Assembly: GCA_961205875.1 (NCBI GenBank)
Contig: OY540821.1
Span: forward strand, 12,462,001-12,526,000
Length of the DNA: 64,000 nucleotides
Direction: 5' to 3'
Source: Sialis fuliginosa
Taxonomy: Eukaryota; Arthropoda; Insecta; Megaloptera; Sialidae
Made by a program: the position numbers and the translations under genes. How positions within the stretch are numbered: the first letter of the stretch is position 1; each line of letters starts with the position of its first letter. The notes under the pieces were generated by a model. That model worked only from the letters and a program-made list of their open reading frames with translations. It did no database searches and was not told where the DNA came from. This document shows positions 23,558 to 35,865 of the stretch, one piece after another.

Positions 23558-24158
23558 CCGGGTGGATAAAAAAACGTCCTTCTCTGAATCTATAAATCAC
23601 AAAAACTTTGGAATAGTCTTAAATGTTCTTATACAGAGTGTTCAAAAAAAAAAAAAAAAAACAGAATTTATACGTAAGTAAATTTTATGCCATTGTAATG
23701 TACTCAGGGTTAACTGCTTCTAGCAGTTGAAATGAACTTGTCACGAGTTAGCCTCAGATAAATTTTACTTTGTGTTATATCAGCTATGCAGTTTTCAAAA
23801 TACATTGGACGTACAAATCGTAAAAACGATTCAGGAGTTTGATTATTCTCAGTTTGCATTTTCCAACAAGTCAACAATACCTCGTTTACTGGATATGTAC
23901 AGGATCGAAGGTACCCAGACCGAACATCACTGTTAACTGCCTTTGTTCTCGAAGGTATCTGAATGCTTAACTCGCTAACCCAGAAAAATTCTTAGAAAAT
24001 TCGTGATAAGTATATTTCAATGACTAGAAGCAGTTAATATTAAGTACAATGTTGCCAGTTACCACCTAGTTAACTGATATAACGACATAAAATTTATTTG
24101 CATATGCATAAGTTCTATTCTTTTATTTTCAGGATTGCGTCCCTTTTGAAACATACTG
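23558..24158. mobile_element. Candidate DNA transposon with CCGGGTGG/CATACTG ends
   Basis: The left end TACCGGGTGGATAAAAAAAC GTCC and the right end (reverse complement) TACAGTATGTTTCAAAAGGGACG are weakly alike and TA-flanked. Inside them, TAACTGCTTCTAG (23710) and CTAGAAGCAGTTA (24024) are a perfect 13-base inverted pair. TACAGGGTGT-like ends are familiar from insect Tc1/mariner MITEs. The terminal match is poor, so the boundaries are provisional. An A17-19 run lies at about 23646. Confidence 0.4.
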
Positions 24159-24404
24159 TATAAAACAAAATTTTGTGGTTTAAAAAGAATTATATAAATT
24201 ATTTAATTAAATTATACAATCTTTAAGAGATTACTGAAAAGTTGTGGTTTGTTGGGAACAGTCAGGATATCAGATATTTTCAAAATATATTCAAGAGCCA
24301 CAGAAACCATATTTTCTCCTTTCAAGACCGTACAGCAAAAAGGTTCGATATTAAAACAGAGTCGACCATTGTTCGGATCTAAATAGATTCATTCGAAAGA
24401 TAAC

Positions 24405-24610
24405 AACCAGAGGGAGACAGTGCGTGTGTGTGAGGCAGAGAAAGGATAGTGTGAAAGTTAATTTAATACTGAGTTAATTTAGCTCGAGGCGTTGACGGCG
24501 ATAAGATATTGTTAAGCCAGGATTATTTCTACATTTCCTTTACAAACAGCCTACACAACTGATCTCGCCATACGTTGCCGGATGGTAATGCCGGATGTAT
24601 AACAGTGGTT
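24405..24610. promoter_or_regulatory. GC-richer island, candidate regulatory DNA
   Basis: Contains AGTTAATTTAATACTGAGTT, GGATTATT (K50 homeodomain-like) and a GCCGGATGGTAATGCCGGAT duplication of GCCGGATG. No reading frame of note. Confidence 0.2.
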
Positions 24611-24718
24611 TTCTATATTTTTGTGTAGGTAGACCATAACATAAAACTCATACAAATGCGTTAGAATAAATATTTATTACAAATGATAGGTAACAGTAGA
24701 AGGTACAACTTATTTTTT

Positions 24719-25222
24719 AGGGTTCCGTAAAAAACTAGGAACCCTAAAAATCCCGCTCTGTCCGTGTGTCTGTCTGCATTTTATAACCATCTCATTCTCT
24801 CATTTTTATACCTATTATATAAGCTGATATTTGGTATACGGACGTGATGGCCCAAAAACAGTAATGTTAAGATTTTTTTTAAATATTTTTTTGACCTCCT
24901 CCCATAAACTGAAAAGAGTACTTATTTTTTTATCTTATCCCATTGAGTAGGATGTCTTTAGTTAAGCCTCCCAAAATTCAACAAAAAATGTTTAAGGACC
25001 TTTTGATTTTAACCCTTCAGTCACGATATATTTACTTTCAAAGTCATCAGAGTGTCCCCTCCTCTCTAATTTCTGAACTATCGATGCAAAAGATGTGAAA
25101 AACACTGTAGAAAATTTGTTTAACTTTATATTGCCGAAATGTAGTTAATTTCAAATGAAAATGTTAGTGAGAATGACTACGGAACTCTATCATGTCGTGC
25201 CCAATACGCACTTGACCGTTTT
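24719..25222 (+). repeat. AGGGTTCCGTA…CGCACTTGACCG dispersed repeat
   Basis: It begins AGGGTTCCGTA, soon has CTCTGTCCGTGTGTCTGTCTG, and ends CTACGGAACTCTATCATGTC followed by CGCACTTGACCGTTTT. I remember this frame (AGGGTTCCGTACC at one end, CTACGGAACCCT and CGCACTTGGCCGG at the other) from many lepidopteran genomes. The copy is about 500 bp, diverged and non-coding. It is the strongest clue to the host group. Confidence 0.7.
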
Positions 25223-25589
25223 ATTTATTTAAAATTATAAGTTATAAGCAATGGACTTTTGTTGACTTCCTAATGCAAGTCGTATCTTCTTTATTTTGAT
25301 ATTTGGTCATATTTTTTTATCATATGCATAACTCAATGGTGATTTTTATTTAAGTGACTGTTTTAAAGGTGTTCGTGGGTTAACATTTTAAGCACCATTA
25401 TGTTTCCTTTTTAAATGTGTAGGCTTAATTTAAAAAAATCTAATTTGCATAGCTAATTTTAAAATATATGTGTGTATAATAAATAATAATTAGTAAAAAG
25501 ATTCGTTGTTTTCATAATTTGTGTTTAATTAAGATTTCTAAAACATAACAACAAAATTAGGCAAATGTACATTTGTATATTGTATGTTG

Positions 25590-26588
25590 CAGTGGCGAAG
25601 CGTCCATGGAAGCAAGGGAAGCAGTGCTTCCCTTAATTTATGGGTAAATTAATACAAATCTGTATTTTCAGTTAATAAATAATTTAAAAATATTATTAGA
25701 ATATTCATCTTTATGCGCAACTCAAACATTTTAACCAAAAATCAAAAATAACATTTAATATTAATTTACACGCTCAATTATAAAACTATAATACCTCTAC
25801 GACTTATTTTCTTGTATTTTAGTCGATATTTGTATGACGAGTTGAAGTTCACCATAGGAAATTTCACTGAAAAATTTTGAATTTTTGATTTCGTTAAAAG
25901 TATGTTTCTTGTATAGAAAATGACGTGAAAAGTTGAACTATTCAAACCGCAGGTCTGTATCTCAAACCGTTCTTGAGATATAGCCTCTCAAAGTTTCAGT
26001 TTTTTCAAAATTTTGAAGAAAAATGGCCATAACTTTTGAATGGATTGTCGGAATTGATTTTAGTTGACGGATTTGGAATCAGCGTGTCAAAATCTATATA
26101 TTGACATGTATAATATCTTAAAACTCGAAAAAAAAAATTTCGTGAAAAATCGAAAAAATTCAAAGGGGTATACCTTAAAAAAATGACGATTATTGACGAA
26201 AATTTTTTTGTCGGATTTTTAAGTATTATACATGTCATTATATAGATTTTGACACGCTGATTTCAAATCCGTCAACTAAAATCAATTCCGACCACCCGTT
26301 CAAAAGTTATGGCCTTTTTTTTCCAAAAATTTGAAAAAACTAAAACTTTGAGAGGCTATATCTCGAGAACGGTTTGAGATACAGACCTGCGGTTTGAACA
26401 GTTCAACTTTTCACGTCATTTTCTATACAATAAACATACTTTTAACGAAATCAAAAATTAAAAAATTTTCAGTGAAATTTCCAGCAGTGAAATTCAACTC
26501 GTCATACAAATATCGACTAAAATACAAGAAAATAAGACGTAGAGGTATTATAGTTTTATAATTGAGCGTGTAAATTAATATTAAATGC
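25590..26588. mobile_element. Foldback hAT element, copy 2 (right end lost)
   Basis: The left end CAGTGGCGAAGCGTCCATGG begins at 25590 and is followed by GGAAGCAGTGCTTCC. From about 25751 the sequence is mirrored around about 26169 until 26588 (AATTTACACGCTCAATTATA at 25764 against the reverse complement near 26570). Arms are therefore about 420 bp. The right terminal segment present in copies 1 and 3 is missing after 26588, so no target duplication can be read. Non-coding; transcripts from either strand would form a hairpin. Confidence 0.85.
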
Positions 26589-28140
26589 TACTAATGCACT
26601 TTTTATTTTATTGTGACGTCTATAACACAAAATTATGTGTCTGACAATGTTAATCTTGATTTCTCCCCTTATTATGCAAGTTTACAATTAAACACTACAC
26701 AATAAGGGTTGAGAACTAAACATTTTGTAGACATTTATAAGTTAAAGTAGACTTAGTGTTAGTTGCATACAACTTTTAATGTTATCTCCCCCTTTTAACA
26801 AGTATTTACACTCTATTTTCAACAAAATGCAGTAATGGGGTAAAGTCTGAAGAAGAGATGCTGTTAATTAGTGACATTTTACAAGATAAGTTTAAAGTTA
26901 TAGACTATACCGTATTTGGGTAATAAATGTTTATTATAGCATTCATTACTGTATTTTCCGGACACTTAATTTCATACGTTTCTTTGCTAACAACTTTGAC
27001 TTTGTAAATGTTGCTACGGACAACATTAAGTCATTCGCGGTTACAAATGTACCGAAATGCATTTTATTCAGAAAATTGCTTAAATAATAATTATAGTACC
27101 GTCAAGTCTGTCTAAAAATAAGCCTGAGTACTTAAGTAAATTTTGTATATAGTATCTTAAGAAAGAAATAATAATTTGTAAAAATTAACTGCACAATAAA
27201 TAGTTTTCAAATATCAACTTATAAGTATTGGGAATCTATACTCCCCCCTTCATGATTCTTGCCATAATTATGTGATTTCTTTGATGTACTCGTATAAAGA
27301 ATTTGATTAATTTGGAATTTTAATAATTGTATATTAGTATCTATCGCAACCTCCAGAGGGAGCCCCCCCCCCCCCCGTGTAAGTGTTCGTAAAATCTATT
27401 TTGATATTTTAGTTCCTTCATATAAATTTATATGATACGTGCTTGGTACATTCATCAAAAGGTCATGAACATCTAAAAGCAGATTTATAAATATTTTCTT
27501 GCGGTTTGATTCAGAAAAAAACAGCAGTACGGAAAATATTTATCAGAGTGACATAATTTTACAGGACAATGCCCTAAATTAAATTCTGCAATTGTCATGT
27601 CAAGAAAAAAACAAACAAAGAACGTTTAGATCGATCTAAGCTACTGAATTTAAGAAATCATTCACTTCTTTGTAGTTTGTGACAGTAGATTTTCCTTTTA
27701 CTGAAGAAATCAGAGATATTTTTTCTGGTTCAGTCCGGCAACCTTAAAAATGAAATTTAAACATTTTCAGTTCGTTACGTCAAAACTGAATCATACCACT
27801 TTTATCTTTTGGGGAAAAGATATATGATATTATTAAGGGAGGTTTTTCTTTTATTTTAATAATACGGTTTTCAAAGGTTTTCTTGAAAAATGTAAACATT
27901 TCAATCGATCTGGTTGCAGTCAATGTTACAAGGGATATAAAAGACTGAAAATTGTCTGTCATTTTTATATAAATATCAGCCATTTATTTGATATGACTGG
28001 ATTTTTTCAATCATTTGTAGAATACCTTATTTAAAAGAGAAATTTTATTTTTATATAATACTACAAATTCTCCGTATCTTTGTTTATTTCGAAATAAAAA
28101 CCTTGAATTGTAATTTTATTTTAATGCGTGTCATTTTTTT
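26589..28140. other. AT-rich DNA with a C14 run, no gene recognised
   Basis: A run of 14 C lies at 27363-27376, directly after GAGGGAG. No coding region or paired ends were seen. Confidence 0.55.
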
Positions 28141-28220
28141 GTTACACGGAGAAAAATATTTCGTAACAATCACTCAATTTTTAATGAAATATTACTATTT
28201 GATTCAGTATTCTTAAAACG
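28141..28220 (-). repeat. Uncharacterised dispersed repeat, copy 1
   Basis: CACGGAGAAAAATATTTCGT, AACAATCACTCAATTTTTAA, ATTACTATTTGATTCAGTAT and TCTTAAAACGG form the reverse complement of 41651-41729 at close to 85 % by eye. No family assigned. Confidence 0.6.
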
Positions 28221-28584
28221 GCAGATTCTATCTGTAATTTTTAATAAAAAATCGACTCCATTTTTCTTCGTCTGTTAAATGTTTTTATTCGAAAATATCA
28301 ATTGTTTTTCATTATTAATATTTGTTTTACCTGCAGAACAGCTTTTAAAATGTCTCTACTTTATTATATTTTTCAGAACAAATTAATTTAATACACAACA
28401 TTCAAAACAAATTAATTACAACAACATGTATGAATGTTATTATTATATAATTCATACGAACCGTATGCGAGAAGAATGGCTGTTATATAATAATACATAA
28501 TGAACCATCTTGTACATAAATGACTGTACATACATATAAACCATACACGTGACATAGAGTAATAAAAATAATATACGCACGGAG

Positions 28585-28740
28585 CAAGAATATCTTCTAG
28601 GTAGCAATTATGTAGAGTATATATTTCGGCAAGCAGGTGGCGGTGGGGTATCCACATTGCCGCAATCTCTGGGACACATTCGTACAATATGCGGTACGCT
28701 CTGATGCGTGTGTGTGTGGGCGAAAAAGCCAGTGGTGGGT
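28585..28740. promoter_or_regulatory. GC-richer island
   Basis: About 155 bases including GGCAAGCAGGTGGCGGTGGG and CGTGTGTGTGTGG. An open minus frame covering 28412-28747 has no recognisable motif. Function unknown. Confidence 0.15.
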
Positions 28741-28810
28741 ATGTCATTTTATATTTTATAATACATATTTGTATTCATTTTTAATCATTACAAACCTAAC
28801 ATGAAATTTG

Positions 28811-29533
28811 GAAGTGGCACCAGTCTTGGACACTGGTTAAATTAAAATATTTGTTGATTTTTGATTACTGCTATTACTGAATAATCTATAGACACTTAAC
28901 TGTAAACAACTTAATTTGATGACAGACGGTCAATAGGTGTCAAAATGGTGAACATTTAAACTAATTATTAATGTACTTAATTAAAAATATTTGTTGATAT
29001 TTGATTACTGTCATTACTGAAATTTAATGTAATTATTAGTATAATCTATTTATTAACTATTATTTTATCTGCATCGGCTTTACATTATTTCAGATTTTAA
29101 GATTACTTTATTTTATAACTTTTGTATCGTTGTACCTATTTATCATTTTGTAATCATTAGTAATTGTTCATCACTGAGTTCCCATTACTGGTTTTACTTG
29201 ATCTACTACTGGAGAAAAAAACATAAACAAAATAAAAAGCTATAATTAAAAAAACAAACTATATTAGCGAACATTGATGATTAAATTAATTTAATTAATA
29301 AAGAGGTAGTTGTTTTCTTAGTAACACGAGTTAATGGGAATTACAAAAAAGAAGCCCATCAATCCCAAAAACCCGTATGCCTTGCTCTTAAAGGGGCCAA
29401 GATTGGTGCCATTACCTTACTTGTTTTATTAGTAACATCAGTTGATGAGAATTACAAAAAAGAAACCCATCAATCCCAAAAACAGTATATTATCTTGCTC
29501 TTAAAGCGACCAAGACTGGTCCCAGTTATACCT
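28811..29533 (+). mobile_element. AGGTACTGG-family MITE, copy C, with internal and 3'-end duplications
   Basis: The left end GAAGTGGCACCAGTCTTGG begins at about 28811 and the right end CCAAGACTGGTCCCAGTTATACCT ends at 29533 before TA. Two internal duplications lengthen it. AAATATTTGTTGAT..TGATTACTG occurs at about 28847 and 28984. The last ~115 bp, including the whole right terminal repeat (CAAGATTGGTGCCATTACCT near 29400), is present twice in tandem. It is about 720 bp, compared with about 430 for other copies. Confidence 0.7.
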
Positions 29534-29624
29534 TAGTATTAATAAATTACCCTTTTGCCTTGAGCAGCCGGGTAAAAAACACGAAACAAGAGAATAACTG
29601 CAATGAATAAAAAAAATTATTATT

Positions 29625-29780
29625 TCTGAAGCAGAAAAATTTTGTTCTCTGATTTAAAAAATGCCACTTCAGTGTTTGCTTTGAATACTGTCTGTCCTCT
29701 GAATTCTTGTCAGACGCATAACTCACGAACCACCAAACTGATATTAATGAATCTTGGTTTATTGGTTGAGCCTAGTTAGT
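29625..29780 (-). repeat. GAGTTATGCGTGTGACAAGG-type repeat, minus copy
   Basis: The reverse complement carries GTTCGTGAGTTATGCGTCTG and the TTTTAAATC-GAGAACAA block found at 40728, 46624 and 58440. AACCAATAAACCAAGATTCA matches the upstream part of the 58440 copy. Confidence 0.6.
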
Positions 29781-30049
29781 TGATGGTACCATATTAAAAT
29801 CAAAATTGTATGGAGGGAATAACTAAGGGACGCTCACTATAATGACATTTATTTTTTTTACAAATTACTTAATTTATAAAATTTGTTTTTATTAATTATT
29901 GACTTGTAACTGGACCACCACTGGTACAAGTACACTTGTATACATTATAAGGAATTGTCATTCCGGACACTTCCGGTTTCCGTCATACTCACACAACGGG
30001 CCATGTATTAGATTTCGATTGAAAACTTCCAGTGTCTATTATAGAAGAA

Positions 30050-30345
30050 AGCTTTACTTTTATTGACATTGCGTTCTGTCGACTGCCATTTGCGGGTGCG
30101 CTCGCGATACGAACAAGTCAGCGGTATTTAAACAGGGGAACCGAAATTATCAATATTAATTTCCATATATTTTTTAAAGTAAGGATTAATCTGTATAGCT
30201 ACAATTGAGCTATACGGACATAGGGGTCGGCAGGAGGATCTTGGGGGAGGGGAAGGGGTGCAAACAGTATACATTGACCTGGGAATTCAATGACCGAAAC
30301 GTCGTCAAGAAGACAACGTAGAACGCGGAGCTACCCGGAATTTTT
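30050..30345. promoter_or_regulatory. GC-richer island, candidate regulatory or repeat DNA
   Basis: Two patches (30060-30130 and 30215-30345). The second holds GGGGGAGGGGAAGGGG and CCGAAACGTCGTC, then AGAAGACAACGTAG, which forms an imperfect 8-9 bp stem. No reading frame recognised. Confidence 0.2.
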
Positions 30346-33300
30346 CACCAGCATATATATAATTACATAAATATTGATGTGATATTGCATGACTCATTTG
30401 AGAACTGAAACAGTTTGAGATGCACTGGTTTTCGTTGATCTCCTTATGTTATAAATTCGCGAAATGTTGAGACAGGTTTCGTGGGTAACGGCATTGGTTT
30501 CCTTCCATTCTAAAGAAAATGATATTATTTGATTCATATACAGAGGCATATATTACCACGGAAATTGGTTTTAAATACGGACATTATTTTTATAAGGACG
30601 TCGTCTCTTATTGTCTTTATATTCTGGCAAATGGCGTTTTTTTTTATTTTGCCAGTCGTGATTCTTATTGTTACGATATTAGAGTTCAGTTTCATGTGGT
30701 TTTTATTATTTGAAAGTTATATGTAAGTTTTAGGGTTTGGTTAAATTATTATACACATAATGAAAAGGTTTGATTTTGTACATCATAAAAAATATTGGGG
30801 AGATAATGATTTATAGGTAATATTTATGAAGTTAATTAAATAATAGTTTTGCGATAAATTGAAACATTAGTCGGTTTCTTTTTGAAAAGTATAATAGTTT
30901 TCTATCCTTGAACTTCTCAAAACATTTTTGATATAATAATGCCATCTGGATTATAAAATTGTAGAAGAAATAAAAGTCTTAGAACTTCTCTATTTTTGGA
31001 ATAATTGATATTTATATTAATCATTTTTTCTTAATCATATCTTCTCAAATTTTAATTGCAATTCTTTTGGATTTATTTTTTTTTCTTTAGATGTAAACAA
31101 TTTTTTTATAAAATTAGAAGACAGATTCACATACATGTATCATTTTAAAAATAGTCAAAGGTTAGGCAAGGTCTTAAAACATGAAGATCCAGTGAAAGCT
31201 GTAAAAAATTCGGGTTAATTACAAAAAGCTGTTTTCTCTCTACGATCGGAGAGTTGATAAGTGTTTAATTTATAAAATTATGAACACATTACCACGATAC
31301 TTTCGAAAAAATTTGAAGTTATAAATAACACGGCTTCTATCACAAAATGTATAAAAAGAATTCCATACATGATATAAAAAAGTCGACGAATATTTCGCCG
31401 TCGATATTACATAATACAAGAAATATTTAATCTCGACATCTTATCGATTGCGCACCAAAGGTACCAACATGTAGGCAAAAGATATAAGCAAAGAGAAATG
31501 ATTAAATGCCAGTGAAAACAGTTGAAGCAAATAAGTGCGTAGAGCAAACATCAAAAGAGCTGTCGCGAATGAAAGGGCCGCGGGTTCGTAACATTTTCCA
31601 AGTTATTTATGGACTTCCAAAGTTTTCTTTTATCTCCAAGTTTTGTACTTACGACATTGTTCGACCATTATCTGAAAAACAATACGTTTGAAACGTTGAA
31701 AGAATGTTGCCAACTATGCTCCAAGTGGGCAAAATTAAAAGCTCGTTTGTCGGATCCTGCGTATGCGCTTAGCATCTACAAGCCTGGCTGTTTGAAACTG
31801 ATGGAAGTAATCTAATATGGGACTAATTTATTTTAATACATGCTAGGTGTTAGTAATAAATATTCTTGTACATAAATAACGAAAACTTATAATATTTATT
31901 TAATACTGGGTTTCCCCGTGGATTCACCCGCGTGTGAGAATGCTCACTATCCACCCATTATTACTTCTGTGTTTGTTAACCGTCCAAAAGGTACGGATTT
32001 AAAAAAAATTAATGTAGATCAGCATTATAAAATTTAGCCTAATATAAACTTTAGTATAATATAGAACGGGCGTGCAGAATTTCCATATTTAATAAATTTA
32101 TCTTCATTTCAAGCATAAAATATCATTCAGAGAAGAGAACACATTTTCAAATTCAGATATTCGATTATCACGAAGAGTTATATCAGTCGATTAAGTTCCC
32201 TTAAAGGATAATTTATTATTGAATATATCTTAACCCTAAATTATAAAATTTAAATAAAACTAATTTATAGCGTTCCCAAAAATGACAAAAATATAAAAAT
32301 AAAAATGCTTGAAAATCAAAAATCAACTTTAATTATGTTTAATCAATTACACAAATCAGACTGATTATCGAATTTTATTCAATAAAAGACAGGTTCTAGG
32401 TTTATATTTTTTATGAAATTATTAATTATGTCATATATATTTTGACATGGAACTAATTAACTTAATTACTTCTCTTCTATAGGTCCTTGATATCCATTCA
32501 ATGCATTCATTATGATCCTTGATCTATTCATTAATTACCGTTCATATATATTTCCAATATATATTTCCTCGAAATACAAGAATACATCCAGACATTAAAA
32601 CCAGTCCAAGCTTCCTAGAAATTAAACCTTGATAACACAGAAGAAGTTCTCGAGAGATATCGGATGAACTCATCGCTCACATCTTGTACGAACGTGCTTA
32701 AGAAGGACTATGTGTGTCTCCATAGACGTACACTGGTTATTTTTCAAGGGGAAACAAGATAAACTTTATTGAATGGCATTATGACTGGTATAAATCGAAC
32801 AGAACAATATAACTTTGACTATCTTATTATAGGGATTTAATATTTAGATAGATCACTGAAAGATGAGATCCTGAGGATAAAGAGATAGATCTTGAGGAAG
32901 GGCATAGATTACTTTTTATCCCTAATATTTATTAGATAAAAAAATGTGTGTGACATTTGTACGCGTGTATAAATGCGAAATTAAACACCATTTTTATCGA
33001 CTATCATAACAGAAATCTGTATTACCTAACTGTCTTCTTCTTCTTCATGGGTTTTATGTGAAATGGATTTTCTCCTTTTCGGGTAACAGCTAATTTCTTT
33101 ATAAATGATATTTATAGATGTTTAGTAAATTGTTGAGTTTCTTGTATCTTATAAAGAATAAGTCTCTTCGGTTTCAAAGTATCAAGAAATAGATATAAAT
33201 TGGCGTCAATATGAATTGTTACAAAATACAATTTCCAAAAATTATATTAACAAAAGAAGGAGGATGAACCTCTTCTTGTCTTTATCTACAGACACCCATG

Positions 33301-33955
33301 TATATGAGTGTAAATGTATGTGTTCGAAAGAAGCTGAAGAAATGGCAATAATTGAATGAGAGAGGTCCGGCGGAGGTGTGGGTGGTTGAGGGGGAGGTGT
33401 TGTGTTCAATTGTTTCTTTTGTAGATATAAAAGTGAATTGGACGTGCTTTGTACATCCAATATACACTAATCATTGCTGGAAAATGCCAAGTAGTTATAT
33501 TATACTGTTTTTTCTACAATTTTACTTTTTTTAGATAATTTTTAATTTATGAATATGTATATTTGAAACGTATATGTTTTTGAGTTATATAAATTATTGA
33601 ATATCTATGCAACGTCAGCCAATATAACTGAAACTGAATGCACAGTGAAAAGGACACCTTCTTTCGTAATATACTTACTACTTACATATTGTAGTCAATG
33701 TGTTGCTATTAAAATTGTTTTTTAAATATCTTAATAATGAAGTATTGCTGCTACCATAAATAAAACTTATAAGAAGATCTCCTTATGTTTCTGATAAAAC
33801 TTGGTATAAATATTAAGGAAACCGATTTTGTATTCATGTTCCGGCACAAATTTGAGGGGTGAAATCGACCCATATTGTTGTTCATTGGTATAAAATCTAT
33901 TAAGTATCTAATAATTTTGGTTGGTGTTATAGCCATATTGTTTTGTATACTACAC
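30346..33955. other. AT-rich DNA, no gene recognised
   Basis: Overlapping short open frames near 30519-30726 and 31506-31815 show no family motif. A GC-richer patch at 33340-33420 (GGCGGAGGTGTGGGTGG) and ATTCAATTGTTTCTTTTG-like text near 33406 are the only compositional outliers. Confidence 0.5.
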
Positions 33956-34176
33956 CAAGGGTTCTTAAAGTTATATGGACCGGGACCAACTTTTAAAAAT
34001 ATAAACTTTTTGCGACCAATTCGACTTGCAAAAGAAACAGAAAAAGGTCCAAGAGAAAGAGAGAAACGGAAAAAGGTCAGAGAAATTTTTATGCGAGTAT
34101 CGAAAATTCCCCATTGTACGTTTTTGGGTGTAATATTTTTAAATTTTTCTCTCATTCTACAATTTGAGAACCTCTG
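33956..34176. mobile_element. hAT-like MITE, diverged, CAAGGGTTCTTAAA ends
   Basis: The left end CAAGGGTTCTTAAAGTTATA and the right end (reverse complement) CAGAGGTTCTCAAATTGTAG match the CAGNGGTTCTCAAA pattern of many hAT elements. The flanks TACTACAC and GACTGGAT agree at only four of eight positions, so a target duplication is decayed or absent. Long open frames on both strands across 33751-34318 are AT-driven and cross the element boundary, so I do not call a gene. Confidence 0.55.
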
Positions 34177-34889
34177 GACTGGATGGTTAATTTTTAGAAA
34201 TTGTGACAATCATAACTTTTTATCAGCCAATTTAGCTGAAATCTATTTTTCATATATAAGGAGTATGCGTTATCTTTTTGAAACAAATATATTAAATTAT
34301 ACCTACATTGATGTTTAAACAAAGGAGGCCGTATTAAAATTCTTCAATACTAAAAGGTCATCCACCGTGGTTATTTTCAAGTTTAATTATTCTACCTACT
34401 GTAATAATATTTTAATTTTATGAAATATACGTATAATAATAATATGTATTATATTTTATTATTGTTTAATATGATAATAATATTATTGTTGGTAATATTT
34501 AACCTTTTGGAAAATTTTATGTAGGTAGGTATTTTATAACATAATGCCCCTAATAAATTATACTTTACTGACCATATTAACTTAAAACGTGATTTAAATA
34601 ATTAAATATTTCCTGTATTTTGTATAATTTTAAATTTATATTAAAATATTTCATTTTTAAGTCTAAATGGTTTTATTTTCCGAACTAAAAAAATCGGTCA
34701 GTTTATTTTTTTATTTCTTAAAAAGTTTTTTTATTGGCTTCAAATTTATATACTTTTCAGTATTATTAGCGCTTTTTTGATGTCGGTTTTATTTTTTTCT
34801 TAAAAAGTTTTGTATTCTTCTCTTTTGAAAGACGTATCTTTAAAGTCTATGGTCAGCTTCTGATGAAATTTATATGGGATCACCTAGGG

Positions 34890-35865
34890 CAGTGATGGCG
34901 AACCTATGGCACGCGTGCCACAAGTGGCACGCGTGATGATTTTGGTAGGCACGCAAAATTTCTGATTTGACGATTTCTTTTTTCAAGGGAAATTTAAAAA
35001 TTCATACTAATTGTACATACACTATAACTTATACTAATACTGTGTTCCATATTAACTGCATGGAGAGATAATATTTCTATTTAACATATTTTTGTATGAT
35101 GCACTTTTCTTCCACGATCTGTTTTTCTATTTTGTAACTCTAAATATATTGAGTTTTAATGTCTTTTTAAGATTTCTTTATGACAATAATTGAAATTCGC
35201 GGTAATTATACTGAAGTTCTTTTGCTTTTATGTTACAAACAAAACATAAAATATTTGGGTTCTGTTTACATGGAGACAAAAATTTATAGATTTAAGAAAT
35301 ATTTTGGAAGATATGGAGCGAGATCGATTATCTGGAGGAACCCAAAATAGTGCCGAAGCAGAATTATTAAAAACTTGGAAATCCATGCCAGACATTTTTT
35401 GTTCATTAAAAAAAATAGCAATGGCAATTTTAACCATTTTTTCATCCACATATACATGTGAAGCATTGTTTTCTTCAATGAATTTGATAAAATCGGATAT
35501 AAGAAGTAGACTTACAGATGAAAGTAGTGCTGCTTGTATCCTGCTCAAAGCCACCAGTTATGAACCGGATGTAAAAAATTTGGCAGCTGCCATACAAATG
35601 CAAAAATCACATAAAATTTTATTTTTTGATCAATTAAAATGAATAATTTTTTGATTTTCTTTCATTGTTTTTTAATTTACATACTTATGTACATATATTA
35701 TACCTAATAAAAGGAGTGTATTTTTTATTATATTTTATTTTTCATATTTTTTTTTTAAACTTCCCAAACAGGATACTTTATAATTTTCTTATAGGCACGC
35801 TGCATAATATTGCACAAAAAATAAAAACTCATGACACGCAAGCTCAAAAAGGTTCGCCACCACTG
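34890..35865 (+). mobile_element. hAT element, internally deleted, perfect 8-bp duplication
   Basis: The ends CAGTGATGGCGAACCTATGG and (reverse complement of the right) CAGTGGTGGCGAACCTTTTT are inverted copies, with GGCACGCGTGCC and GGCACGC repeats just inside the left end and TGACACGCAAGC inside the right. ACCTAGGG flanks exactly (34882-34889 and 35866-35873). At 976 bp it is too short for a full hAT transposase and retains only the C-terminal coding part. The intact duplication suggests relatively recent insertion. Confidence 0.92.
35250..35642 (+). pseudogene. hAT transposase C-terminal dimerisation fragment
   Basis: An open frame of about 130 codons runs from after a stop at 35247 to TGA at 35640-35642. 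The stretch around IFSSTYTCEALFSSMNLIKS followed by RSRLTDESSAACILLKATSY has the conserved Ser-x-x-x-Cys-Glu-x-x-Phe-Ser-x-Met…Arg-x-Arg-Leu pattern of the hAT C-terminal dimerisation region. It resembles proteins annotated as GTF2IRD2-like transposases. The BED finger, the catalytic DDE residues and the insertion domain are all missing because the element is deleted upstream. The frame itself is intact, so decay is recent or the fragment is simply short. Its product could not catalyse transposition. Confidence 0.85.

Noticed and set aside
30285-30345. CCGAAACGTCGTC as a hammerhead ribozyme
   Set aside because: The CUGANGA core is missing; only a short stem remains.
33751-34318. Overlapping open frames of 147 and 152 codons on opposite strands
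   Set aside because: They overlap each other, cross the edge of a hAT-like MITE, show no domain, and have composition expected from AT-rich DNA.
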